Notes under the pieces: model-generated
The model's database searches: none
What the model saw: the letters and a program-made list of their open reading frames with translations, nothing else
Told to the model about the DNA's origin: nothing
Translations under genes and position numbers: made by a program
Shown here: positions 1 to 8,012 of the stretch, in pieces
How positions within the stretch are numbered: position 1 is the stretch's first letter
How the letters are laid out: each line of letters opens with the position of its first letter
Source: CAZRDB01 sp964598695
Lineage (GTDB): Bacteria > Armatimonadota > Zipacnadia > UBA1398
Assembly: GCA_964598695.1 (NCBI GenBank)
Contig: CAZRDB010000077.1
Span: 1 to 20,374, forward strand
DNA: 20,374 nt
Reading direction: 5' to 3'

Positions 1-2
1 AG

Positions 3-1682
3 GCCATCGCGGGGCCCGGCGGCGTCCTTCGGTACGGAGGCCGCGATTTCACCGGGAACGTGGAGGTCCCGTCCAACGCGATCGTCGGCGCCGTGAAGGA
101 GGGTGAGGCCTACCTCTACCACCCGGCGCTGGGCGACGTGCCGCTCTCGGTAGAGACCTCGCGACGCGCGCTGGGCTACCACATGGTCGGCTACGGTGTG
201 GATGTGCCCTCGCCGCCTACGCCCTCCTCCGACTACGCGGCGATCCGCGTCGACGAGCTTCGGCCGGGCGAGGGCATCCTGCTGTCCACCGGGGTTCACG
301 TCTACCGGTTGAACTACCAGGAGGTGAGTGTCCGCAACCTCTCGCGGCGCGCCACGGCGGTGAAACGACTCCACGACGAACTCCCGTCCGACCCGGCAGA
401 CCGACGCACCACGTTCCTGCTCCCGTGGAGTTCCGCCTTCCTCTCCGCGCAGTACCTCACGTTCGCGACGCAACTCCGGTCTCAGTACACGGACTGGGAC
501 TTCGAGACCGGCGAGGGAGCGACGCTGAAGATCCGGTCGGGGACCATCGAGACCTACGGGGCCTTCGTCCGGGCCGCTCCCGTGTGGCGGAAGGCCCTGA
601 GTGCCGAGAGCTGGTGGCCGCCTCGACTGCTCAGCAGTCTGGCGGAGGAGTCCCCGCAGCTCCTCGAGGCACAGATGCCGCCCGGCGTCGTGGCCGCGAT
701 GCAGTCGGACAGCAGGCTGCTGGCGCGCCTCAATGCCTTCGATTTCGGTTTCGCCTACTTCGGGCTGCTCCGCTACCTCGGCGGCGCGATCGGCCCCGAG
801 GCCCTCGACGGCGTCCTCCAGCCGCTCATAAGCGCGGTGGAGGCGATGGCCTACACGTGGGGTGTCCAGGGGCTTGACCCGGATGGGCACATCGTGTGGC
901 AGGTGTTCATGTCCGCCCTCGAGGGCTTCGCCCAGTCCTTCATCGGGGCGTGTACGCCGCTCCTCGAGCCGGTGTGGTCCGCGATGGATGTCGTCTGCCT
1001 CCTTGGGTGGATCTTCGATCAGCAGGTGGCGGCCAACATCGACGCCATGAAGCCCGCGTTCGCCACCGTCGAGATCCCCCGGCTGGATCCCCCGACCTAC
1101 TGGAGCAAGTACGGCGCCAACCTGGTTCGAAACGGCGACGCAGAGGCCGGAGCCTCGAGCCACGACACGCCGGGCACGGGCGATGGACTGCACCTCGTCG
1201 CCATCCCGGACTGGCACTGGCTGGCGACGGCAGACGGCACGGGGTGGGTGGTTGAGTACGACCGGAGCGGCGGGGGCGTTGGACTGGGCTCGGGAGAGCA
1301 GTTCCTCGTCGGCGGGGTGAAGGGGTCCTCGCTCCCGGCCCTGGTTCAGCACATCGACCTGTCACCGGTCCGCGGCGATATCGAGGCGGGACGCGTCACC
1401 TACAGGCTGACCGCCAGCATCGGCGTGGGCGGCCCCGCGAGCGCGGAACTGGGCATTCGGGCGGAAGGCAACGCCCACGTCGAGTTCGGGTGGACGACAG
1501 AGACGGATGACGGGCTCGTCTTCACGGGGATCGACCGCGTCTTCCAGTACGACGCACAGGGCCCCGCCAGGCTGGAGGTGTCGGGCGACCTCGGCCGGAT
1601 CTACCGAGGCGACTACTGCGTGTGGGTGTGGGGAGGGAGCGCCGACGACATCGCGCTGGTGCTGCAGGGCAGCGGGTACTAG
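3..1682 (+). CDS. Unrecognised protein with C-terminal carbohydrate-binding-like domain (5' truncated)
   Basis: The reading frame is open to the left edge. The first in-frame start, GTG at 60, has no ribosome binding site at normal spacing, so I read this as the 3' part of a longer gene. About 560 residues are visible and I do not recognise the N-terminal two thirds. That part has a beta-rich start, then a helical, hydrophobic and Trp-rich stretch (roughly 600-1060) with no clear transmembrane segment. From about 1110 a beta-rich domain begins with the motif NLVRNGDAEAG. This resembles the opening of galactose-binding or CBM-like jelly-roll domains on exported proteins of planctomycete- or armatimonadete-like bacteria. 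The domain runs to the C-terminus without an anchor. The protein is probably extracellular, but its function is unknown. It converges with the next gene, with 17 bases between stop codons. Confidence 0.75.
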   Translation, partial: AIAGPGGVLRYGGRDFTGNVEVPSNAIVGAVKEGEAYLYHPALGDVPLSVETSRRALGYHMVGYGVDVPSPPTPSSDYAAIRVDELRPGEGILLSTGVHVYRLNYQEVSVRNLSRRATAVKRLHDELPSDPADRRTTFLLPWSSAFLSAQYLTFATQLRSQYTDWDFETGEGATLKIRSGTIETYGAFVRAAPVWRKALSAESWWPPRLLSSLAEESPQLLEAQMPPGVVAAMQSDSRLLARLNAFDFGFAYFGLLRYLGGAIGPEALDGVLQPLISAVEAMAYTWGVQGLDPDGHIVWQVFMSALEGFAQSFIGACTPLLEPVWSAMDVVCLLGWIFDQQVAANIDAMKPAFATVEIPRLDPPTYWSKYGANLVRNGDAEAGASSHDTPGTGDGLHLVAIPDWHWLATADGTGWVVEYDRSGGGVGLGSGEQFLVGGVKGSSLPALVQHIDLSPVRGDIEAGRVTYRLTASIGVGGPASAELGIRAEGNAHVEFGWTTETDDGLVFTGIDRVFQYDAQGPARLEVSGDLGRIYRGDYCVWVWGGSADDIALVLQGSGY

Positions 1683-1699
1683 GCGCCGGCCCCCGGCCC

Positions 1700-2635
1700 C
1701 TACGTGCCCTCGCCGCCCGGCGCCCGGTCGCGGATGTCCACCCGCGCGAACCTCCGTCGCAGGGCATGTCGGTAGCCGACGGCCGGGTACCCCGCGAGGA
1801 GCATCACGCCCTGCTGCGAGCCCTCGGGGATCGCCCACCGCCGGCGGAGCGGGCGGGAGTAGCGGACGATCGTCGCGACGGTCCCGATCATGCAGGTCCC
1901 GAGTCCGAGCGACTCCGCCGCGACCATCGCGTAGGTCGCGGCCACGAGCGAGTCGACGGGGTCGGCGACGGCCGAGGCGGTGAAGTACAGCGCCAGCGGC
2001 GCGTCGTACAGCAGCCAGTCGCGACCACCCTCGCGCGTCTGGGCGAGCAGTCCGACGAGGGGGCACAGGAAGTCGCGGGTGACCTCCCAGGTCGTCCGCT
2101 TCATGAAGGGCCGGAGGAGCGCCAGGGCCCACGGCGTTGTCATCCAGCGCATCGCGAGGCCCGCCCGCAGCGCGTCGTCGCGGAAGCCCCGGACCGCCGC
2201 CCGGCCGTGGAGCGCGAGCACCGAGACCTCGCTGGGCGGGATCCCCATGGGGGCCGTCGCGGCCGCATCGAGGATCCGGTCGAGCACCTCACGCTCGACC
2301 TCTCGGTCGGCATAGGCGCGGATGCTCCGCCGCGCGAGCAGCAGCGCGTGGAGGCTCTCGTAGCTCGCCCGCGCGCCCGCGGGAGGGAGGTCGACGAGAT
2401 CGGCCGGGTCGAGGTCGCGGCCCCGCACCGTGATCGCGCCGGTCGGGCAGGCCGCCATGCACTGGCCGCAGCCGATACAGCCGAAGATGCGGCCCTGGTC
2501 GATCTCGACGCGCCCCTCGCCCATCGTGAGCGGCGCGCCGCAGCAGACGGAGACGCACGCGCCGCACACGGTGCAGCGGTCGCGGTCGATCGCCGGCTGG
2601 GCGAGCCCGGGCGCGCGCCCGAACTGGAGTGGCAT
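1700..2635 (-). CDS. Ferredoxin-nitroreductase fusion protein
   Basis: This is a 311-residue fusion of a two-cluster ferredoxin with an FMN-dependent nitroreductase. Residues 21-31 (CTVCGACVSVC) and 53-63 (CIGCGQCMAAC) are two CxxCxxCxxxC [4Fe-4S] sites. Each is followed by a further Cys or a Pro as in bacterial ferredoxins. The nitroreductase domain starts near residue 87 with the FMN-phosphate-binding RRSIRAY motif and runs to the end. Members of this family use reduced ferredoxin or an internal cluster relay to reduce nitro compounds, flavins or unknown acceptors in the cytoplasm, and the substrate cannot be read from sequence. I chose the ATG at 2635 because GGGAGG lies 7-8 bases upstream; an upstream start at 2668 would add 11 residues with no ribosome binding site. 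The gene is divergent from the PHP gene. Confidence 0.9.
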   Translation of the reverse strand: MPLQFGRAPGLAQPAIDRDRCTVCGACVSVCCGAPLTMGEGRVEIDQGRIFGCIGCGQCMAACPTGAITVRGRDLDPADLVDLPPAGARASYESLHALLLARRSIRAYADREVEREVLDRILDAAATAPMGIPPSEVSVLALHGRAAVRGFRDDALRAGLAMRWMTTPWALALLRPFMKRTTWEVTRDFLCPLVGLLAQTREGGRDWLLYDAPLALYFTASAVADPVDSLVAATYAMVAAESLGLGTCMIGTVATIVRYSRPLRRRWAIPEGSQQGVMLLAGYPAVGYRHALRRRFARVDIRDRAPGGEGT

Positions 2636-2756
2636 CGGAGCCTCCCGTACTCGCCGCCCCCCGGGCATGTTCGGGGCCGCTGCACGGGGCCCTCCGCCGA
2701 GATCGGCGGCCTCACGATCCCTTAGCGAGGTGGCGCCGCCCTTCGCACGGAAGTGG

Positions 2757-2781
2757 TCGGTGCGCGCAGGGCGCGCACCGA
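2757..2781. promoter_or_regulatory. Perfect 11-bp inverted repeat in divergent spacer
   Basis: TCGGTGCGCGC and its exact reverse complement flank the triplet AGG. The repeat lies in the 206-base spacer between the divergent nitroreductase and PHP genes, 60 bases before the PHP start codon. It could be an operator for a dimeric regulator or an RNA hairpin in the PHP leader. A second near-palindrome, CCGCCGAGATCGGCGG, lies at 2694-2709. I see no convincing -35/-10 pair in this spacer. Confidence 0.4.
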
Positions 2782-2841
2782 GACCCGGGTCCGGCGCCTG
2801 GCGCCAACGGGTGATCGAGTCCGATCGGCTGGAGGCTCTCT

Positions 2842-4002
2842 ATGCGTCTGTTCGTTCTGCTCTCACTTCTCGCGTGCCTCGCGCTCTGCGGCGCGGCGCT
2901 GTGCCAGAACAGCGAGTCGATCGCCCGGGGCGAGGGGGAGAGGGTCGACTGGGTCTTCCCCGCGATCGACGGCCGCGAGGTCCTGGTTGGCGACTTCCAC
3001 ACCCACACGATCCGCTCCGACGGCAAGCTCACGCCGCGCGAGCGCGTGATCGAGTGCTACCTGGTGGGCTACGACGCGATCGCGCTCACCGACCATGGCA
3101 CACCCGCCGCCTACGACGACGCGCAGCAGCTCGCCGAGAGCCTCGGGATGGTGCTCGTGCGCGGGTTGGAGACGGGGATCGACGGCGACGAGCACCTCGT
3201 CGCCTTGGGCGTCTCCGAGCAGTACACGCCCCGCGATTCGCACCACTGGGCCCGCACCGAGGAGCAGGCGAAGGCCGAGAACCGGGCGTACTGCCGCGAC
3301 CAGCTCCGCGAGATCGCCGCGGCCGGCGGCGTCGTCTTCTACCCGCACCCCGACCACGGCTGGAGCGACGAGATCGAGTGGGGGTTCCAGGAGGGGATCA
3401 TCGTCGGAACCGAGATGCTCAACAGCGACACGACCGAGGGCTGGGGCACCGTCATGCACCTCGGTCGGCCGTGCTACCCGTTCGCGCTCGACTGGGCGAC
3501 CGACAAGGGCCTCGCCTGCCTCGCCAACTCCGACATCCACGGACCGCACGCCAACACGCCGCCCCGCGCGCGGACCCTGGTGCTGGTTGACGAGCGGTCG
3601 CCAAGCGGGGTCGTCGAGGCGATCCGCGCCAAGCGCACCCTCGCCTGGTTCCCGCCGGGCGGCGAGCGCTGGGAGTCACCGGAGATGCTCTGGGCGACGC
3701 CGGATGTGCTCGGAGCCTACGTCGCAGGCTGCGTCCAGCTCGAGCCGCGCGCGCTGGAGGACGGTAAGCCGACGAGTGGGGCCTACCTGAGGAACCTCGG
3801 CGCGGTCCCGCTGGTGGCGCGGGTCGCGACCGGCGGCTCGCAGGCCGCGCTGACCCTCGAGCCGGGCCGCGAGTACCTCATCGCGACGCCCGAGGCCGAC
3901 GGAACGCTCACCATCGACTGGGGCAACCTCTGGGTGCGCTCCGACCGGACACTCACCTCGCAGTACCGGCTGGAGCGGAGCGCCTGGATCCCCGTGCGAT
4001 AG
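2842..4002 (+). CDS. Exported PHP-domain metal-dependent phosphoesterase/hydrolase
   Basis: This 386-residue protein starts with a Sec-type signal peptide (hydrophobic residues 3-20, cleavage near residue 20). The PHP (polymerase and histidinol phosphatase) metal site is complete. It includes DFHTHT with H53 and H55, D60 in RSDG, TDHG with D84-H85, E110, YPHP with H169, and NSDIHG with D231 and H233. Such domains hydrolyse phosphoester bonds using two or three metal ions. The natural substrate of the exported forms is not known. The C-terminal roughly 90 residues form a beta-rich tail. The start is fixed by GGAGG at 2831-2835, six bases before the ATG. The gene is monocistronic, with a divergent neighbour upstream and a convergent one downstream, separated from the latter by a strong stem-loop. 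Confidence 0.9.
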   Translation: MRLFVLLSLLACLALCGAALCQNSESIARGEGERVDWVFPAIDGREVLVGDFHTHTIRSDGKLTPRERVIECYLVGYDAIALTDHGTPAAYDDAQQLAESLGMVLVRGLETGIDGDEHLVALGVSEQYTPRDSHHWARTEEQAKAENRAYCRDQLREIAAAGGVVFYPHPDHGWSDEIEWGFQEGIIVGTEMLNSDTTEGWGTVMHLGRPCYPFALDWATDKGLACLANSDIHGPHANTPPRARTLVLVDERSPSGVVEAIRAKRTLAWFPPGGERWESPEMLWATPDVLGAYVAGCVQLEPRALEDGKPTSGAYLRNLGAVPLVARVATGGSQAALTLEPGREYLIATPEADGTLTIDWGNLWVRSDRTLTSQYRLERSAWIPVR

Positions 4003-4010
4003 ACCGCCCG

Positions 4011-4053
4011 GGCGCTTGGGAGGCCCGCCGCCGCGCGCGGCCTCCCGAGCGTC
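4011..4053. terminator. Stem-loop between convergent genes (probable bidirectional terminator)
   Basis: The arm at 4013-4025 pairs with 4039-4051, with core GGGAGGCC/GGCCTCCC, one G-T mismatch and a 13-base GC-rich loop. Further wobble pairing extends it to 4011/4053. It sits 8 bases after the PHP stop codon and 10 bases after the stop codon of the convergent kinase gene. There is no T-tract, so classical intrinsic termination is uncertain, although the position fits transcript end protection or termination for both strands. Confidence 0.55.
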
Positions 4054-4063
4054 GCCGGGTCGG

Positions 4064-5608
4064 CTACTCGGACGCCGGCGCCTCGAGACGGCACGGCAGC
4101 CACACGGTGAAGGTCGTGCCCTCGTTGAGCGTGCTCTCGGCCTGGATCCGGCCGTGGTAGGTGTCGACGATCCGCTTGACGATCGAGAGCCCGAGGCCCG
4201 TCCCCGTCACCATCTTCGTCTCCGAGCGCTTCTCGCGGAAGAACTCCTGGAAGAGGCTCTCGAGCCCCTTCTCGGAGATCCCCACACCCGTGTCCGAGAC
4301 CGCGAAGCGCACGTACGGGCCGTCGGCCGCGGCGGTGAGCTTCATGCTGCCCCCGTCGCGGTTGTACTTCACCGCGTTGCTCGCGAGGTTGCCGAACAGC
4401 CGCAGCAGTTCCTCCCGGTCGCCGTCGATGGTCGGAAGGCCCGCTTCCGTCTCCACCTCGACGGTGATCCCCCGCTTCTCGGCCAGCGCGTGTGCGAGAT
4501 CGGCCACCTCGGCGAGCACCTCGGCCGGCTGCTGCGGCGCGATCTCCCGCCGCACGCTCCCGGCCTCCATCCGCGCGACGTCGAGGAGGTCGTTCACCAG
4601 CTCCACGAGCGCTCCCACGCGCTCGCGGCAACGCCCGAGCACCCGCTCCTGCTCCGCCGGGTCGCCGATCAGGCCGCGCTGGAGGATCGAGAGGAAGCTG
4701 TCGACGGCGGCCAGCGGCGAGCGGAGTTCGTGGGCGACCATGTTCACGAACTGGGCCTTCACCTGCTCGACGTGCTTCAGTTGGCTGATGTCGCGCAGGA
4801 CGGTCACGCTGCCGAGGAGCGACTCGTGGCGTTCGTCGGTCACCGGCGAGCAGTCGGCCAGGGTCCAGACGCCCTCGCCGAGGTGGGTGAGGGGTAGCTC
4901 GCGCGAGATGCGCTTGCGGCTCTCGCGCGACTCGTTGACGAGGTCCCACAGCTCTGGCGGCTGGAGGACATCGGGCAGGCGGGGCGTGACCGCGCCCCCG
5001 CGGAGGCCCGGCAGCACCTTGAGCGCCGCGGGGTTGTGCAGCACGAGAAGCTGCTCGGCGTTGCAGACGAGCACGCCGTCGGCCATGCTGTCGATGATCG
5101 TCCGCATCCGGGACTGCTCGGTCGCGAGTTCGAGCAGCCGCCGCTCGCGCTCCTCGCGCAGCCGGTTGGTCTCGCGGATCAGATGGTTGCGCTCCAGCGC
5201 TTTGCGCACCACGCGCAGCAGCGCATCCGGCGCGAACGGCTTGGTGAGGAAGTCGGAGGCATCCCGCTTGGTTGCCTCGACGGCGACGTCGAGCGTGGCG
5301 TAGGCGGTGATGACCACCAGCACGAGGTCGGGCGAGAGCGCGCGGGCGCGGGGGAGGAACTCGAGGCCGCCGATCCCCGGCATCCGCAGGTCGACCAGGG
5401 CGACCTCGACGTCGGGGTGCTCCTCGAGGAGCGCGAGGCCGACCTCAGCGGTCTCCGCGAGCAGCACCTCGTGGCCCTCGGAGGCCAGCACGCGGCGGCA
5501 TCCCTTGCGGATCCCGACCTCGTCGTCGATCACGAGAATCTTGTGCGGCCCCGTCGCGTCGTGCTCCGGGGCCGCACTCTCCGTGATCTCGTTGTTCGCC
5601 GTCTCCAC
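4064..5608 (-). CDS. Soluble REC-PAS-histidine kinase hybrid
   Basis: This 514-residue protein has no transmembrane segment. Its receiver domain spans residues 22-140, with acidic pair D28-D29, phospho-acceptor D73, T101 and K123. A short coiled linker (142-168) is followed by a PAS domain (about 168-275). The HisKA dimerisation domain has H293 in VAHELRSPL. The C-terminal ATPase has an N-box (GNLASNAVKYN), DTGVGI and GTGLGLSIV. A receiver placed before a kinase is typical of phosphorelay intermediates: an upstream kinase phosphorylates the receiver, which then controls the kinase. The PAS domain shows no obvious haem- or flavin-binding signature. The start is GTG at 5608 with a GGGAAGG ribosome binding site about 10 bases upstream. 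It is the last gene of the hydrogenase cluster, 48 bases after hydB, which suggests cotranscription and a role in hydrogenase-related signalling. Confidence 0.93.
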   Translation of the reverse strand: METANNEITESAAPEHDATGPHKILVIDDEVGIRKGCRRVLASEGHEVLLAETAEVGLALLEEHPDVEVALVDLRMPGIGGLEFLPRARALSPDLVLVVITAYATLDVAVEATKRDASDFLTKPFAPDALLRVVRKALERNHLIRETNRLREERERRLLELATEQSRMRTIIDSMADGVLVCNAEQLLVLHNPAALKVLPGLRGGAVTPRLPDVLQPPELWDLVNESRESRKRISRELPLTHLGEGVWTLADCSPVTDERHESLLGSVTVLRDISQLKHVEQVKAQFVNMVAHELRSPLAAVDSFLSILQRGLIGDPAEQERVLGRCRERVGALVELVNDLLDVARMEAGSVRREIAPQQPAEVLAEVADLAHALAEKRGITVEVETEAGLPTIDGDREELLRLFGNLASNAVKYNRDGGSMKLTAAADGPYVRFAVSDTGVGISEKGLESLFQEFFREKRSETKMVTGTGLGLSIVKRIVDTYHGRIQAESTLNEGTTFTVWLPCRLEAPASE

Positions 5609-5656
5609 GTCCGCGCCGCCTTCCCGAGGGCGTGGCCGGAGGGCACACGCCGAGCG

Positions 5657-7576
5657 TTACTGGCGGGCGATCGCGTTCACGGGACACTTCGCGTAGCACG
5701 CGCCGCACCGCACGCAAGCATCTTCCGCGATGACGTGCGGTTTCCTGGGTTCGCCCGCGATGCAGTGCACCGGGCAGACCCGCTTGCACAGGCCGCAGCC
5801 GATGCAGCTCTCGCTCACGATGACGTACCGCACCAGGGCCGAGCAGATCCCGGCGGGGCACTGCTTGGCGTGGATGTGGGCCTCGTACTCGTCGCGGAAG
5901 TGGCGCAGGGTCGAGAGCACGGGGTTGGGCGCCGTCTGGCCGAGGCCGCACAGCGCCGCCCGTCGGGCCGTCGTCCCGAGCCGCTCGAGCCGGGTGAAGT
6001 CCAGCTCCTCGCCCTCGCCGCTCGTGATCCGCTCGAGGACCTCGAGCATGCGCTTGGTGCCCTCGCGGCAGGGCGTGCACTTGCCGCAGCTCTCGTCCTG
6101 GGTGAAGGTGAGGAAGAACTTGGCGAGGTCGACCATACAGGTGTGGTCGTCCATGACGATCAGGCCGCCCGAGCCCATGATCGCGCCGGCCGCCTGCAAC
6201 GACTCGTAGTCGATCGGCGTATCGAGGAACGCGGTCGGGAGACAGCCGCCCGAGGGGCCGCCGGTCTGGGCGGCCTTGAACTGCTTGCCGTCGGGGATCC
6301 CGCCGCCGATGTCGAAGACGACCTCGCGGAGGGTGATGCCCATCGGCACCTCGACCAGGCCGGTGTTCTCGACGTTGCCGGCCAGCGCGAAGACCTTCGT
6401 CCCCTTGGACTTCTCGGTGCCGACCGAGGCGTACCACTCGGGGCCGGCGAGGAGGATCGCGGGGACGCTGGCGAGGGTCTCGACGTTGTTGATGTTGGTC
6501 GGATGGCCCCACAGGCCCTTGGTCGCGGGGAACGGCGGCCGGGGACGCGGCATGCCGCGCTTGCCCTCGATCGAGGCGATCAGGGCCGTCTCCTCGCCGC
6601 AGACGAACGCACCGGCGCCGAGTCGCAGCTCGATGTCGAAGGAGAAGCCGGTGCCGAGGACGTTGGCGCCGAGGATCCCGCGCTCCCGGGCCTGGGCGAG
6701 CGCGATCTTGAGCCGCGCGACGGCCAGCGGGTACTCGGCGCGGACGTAGATGAAGCCCTGCTTCGCGCCGATCGCGTAGCCGCAGAGCGCCATCGCCTCG
6801 AGCACCGAGTGGGGATCGCCCTCGAGCGTCGAGCGGTCCATGAACGCGCCCGGGTCGCCCTCGTCGGCGTTACAGATGACGTACTTCACGTCATCCTGCG
6901 CCTGCCGGGCGAAGTGCCACTTCATGCCCGTCGGGAAGCCGGCGCCGCCGCGGCCGCGGAGGCCCGAGGTCTTGATCGCCTCGATGAGCTGCTCCGGCGT
7001 CATGGTGTCGAGCACCTTGGCGAGCGCCTCGTAGCCGTTGACGGTCAGGTAGTCATCGACCAGCTCGGGGTCGACGCGGCCGACGTTGCGCAGGCAGACA
7101 CGGAGCTGCCGGGCGTAGATATCGAGGTGCTGCCAGTCGCGGAGGAAGCGGTTGACGTACTGCTCGGCGCCGTTGAGGGCCAGCGGGGCCTTCTGCGCGG
7201 CCTTGCCGACGTCGGGCTGCGACTCGATCAGGGCTTCCTCGATCGGCTGGCCCGCGACGAGGTCGCGGCGAACGATCTCGGCAGCCCGGGCCGCGTCGAC
7301 GCGCACGTACAGGCGCGGCTTCTCGCCGGGCTTGCGCACCTCGACGAGCGGCTCGAGCGAGCAGCTACCGATACAGCCGACCTTGCCAACCGTGATCTGC
7401 CCCGCGAGGGGCGAGGCGGCCAGGGCCGACTCCAGAGCCGCGAGGGTGTCGGCCGCGCCCGCCGCGAGGGCACAGGTCGCGATTCCGACGAGCACTTGGG
7501 GGCTCTCCAGAGGACCGGCGACCTTGGGGGTCGCCTCCTCCCGCAGCCGTTGGAGTGCTTCGAGCGCCGTGGACAT
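5657..7576 (-). CDS. hydB: NAD-linked [FeFe]-hydrogenase flavoprotein subunit HydB (NuoF-like)
   Basis: This 639-residue subunit takes electrons to or from NAD(H) through FMN in the cytoplasmic HydABC hydrogenase. Domains in order are: a thioredoxin-like [2Fe-2S] region (C35, C68, C72); the NuoF FMN/NADH-binding core with GLRGRGGAGFPTG and NADEGDPGAFMDR; an SLBB domain; the NuoF [4Fe-4S] site ESCGKCTPC (C497, C500, C503); and a C-terminal double [4Fe-4S] ferredoxin module (C591/594/597/601 and C621/624/627/631). The extra N- and C-terminal modules distinguish HydB-type proteins from complex I NuoF, which is about 430 residues. The ATG at 7576 has GGAAGGA upstream. The gene is separated from its partners hydA and hydC by a kinase and a response regulator, with 18 bases to the response regulator. 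HndC of NADP-reducing hydrogenases is close in sequence and cannot be excluded. Confidence 0.95.
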   Translation of the reverse strand: MSTALEALQRLREEATPKVAGPLESPQVLVGIATCALAAGAADTLAALESALAASPLAGQITVGKVGCIGSCSLEPLVEVRKPGEKPRLYVRVDAARAAEIVRRDLVAGQPIEEALIESQPDVGKAAQKAPLALNGAEQYVNRFLRDWQHLDIYARQLRVCLRNVGRVDPELVDDYLTVNGYEALAKVLDTMTPEQLIEAIKTSGLRGRGGAGFPTGMKWHFARQAQDDVKYVICNADEGDPGAFMDRSTLEGDPHSVLEAMALCGYAIGAKQGFIYVRAEYPLAVARLKIALAQARERGILGANVLGTGFSFDIELRLGAGAFVCGEETALIASIEGKRGMPRPRPPFPATKGLWGHPTNINNVETLASVPAILLAGPEWYASVGTEKSKGTKVFALAGNVENTGLVEVPMGITLREVVFDIGGGIPDGKQFKAAQTGGPSGGCLPTAFLDTPIDYESLQAAGAIMGSGGLIVMDDHTCMVDLAKFFLTFTQDESCGKCTPCREGTKRMLEVLERITSGEGEELDFTRLERLGTTARRAALCGLGQTAPNPVLSTLRHFRDEYEAHIHAKQCPAGICSALVRYVIVSESCIGCGLCKRVCPVHCIAGEPRKPHVIAEDACVRCGACYAKCPVNAIARQ

Positions 7577-7594
7577 GGTCTCGTTCCTTCCGTC

Positions 7595-7993
7595 CTACTC
7601 CGCGAGGAAACTCGCGACCCGATCCGCAAGCTCGATCGGGTCGATGGGCTTGTTGAGAAACGCCTTCACGTGCAGCCACGAGGGGGCCTTGTCGTCCTGG
7701 TCGACGCGGAAGCCCGTCTCCGTCGTGACGCCACTGACCATCACGACGGGGATCCCCTCGGTCGCGTGATCGGCGGCGAGCTGCTCCACCAGCGCGAAGC
7801 CGGCGTACAGCTCCTCCATCATGAGGTCCACGATGATCAGATCGGGCTTCTCCTCCACCGCGGTGCGGGCCCCCGACGGCCCGTCACTCGCCGTCAGGAC
7901 CTTGTAGCCCTTCGCCTCCAGGGCGATGCGGTTCGCCAGCACGAAATCCGGGTCGTCGTCGATCAGCAGTACCTTCTTGCACTCGGCCATCAT
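7595..7993 (-). CDS. Single-domain response regulator (CheY-like)
   Basis: This 132-residue protein is a receiver domain only, with no output domain. It has the acidic pocket D12-D13-D14, phospho-acceptor D56 (LIIVDLMM), S87 and K115 (FLNKP). The segment between S87 and K115 is about 27 residues, longer than in CheY, and includes a DDKAPSWL stretch. This suggests a specialised interaction surface in the loop that normally recognises partners. The first of two adjacent ATG codons, at 7993, has GGAG six bases upstream. The gene starts 19 bases after the membrane kinase stop codon and is followed closely by hydB. It is most likely the phospho-acceptor of that kinase, passing phosphate onwards or binding a protein target directly. 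Confidence 0.95.
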   Translation of the reverse strand: MMAECKKVLLIDDDPDFVLANRIALEAKGYKVLTASDGPSGARTAVEEKPDLIIVDLMMEELYAGFALVEQLAADHATEGIPVVMVSGVTTETGFRVDQDDKAPSWLHVKAFLNKPIDPIELADRVASFLAE

Positions 7994-8012
7994 CGCTCAC
8001 TCCAGGGGTCGG

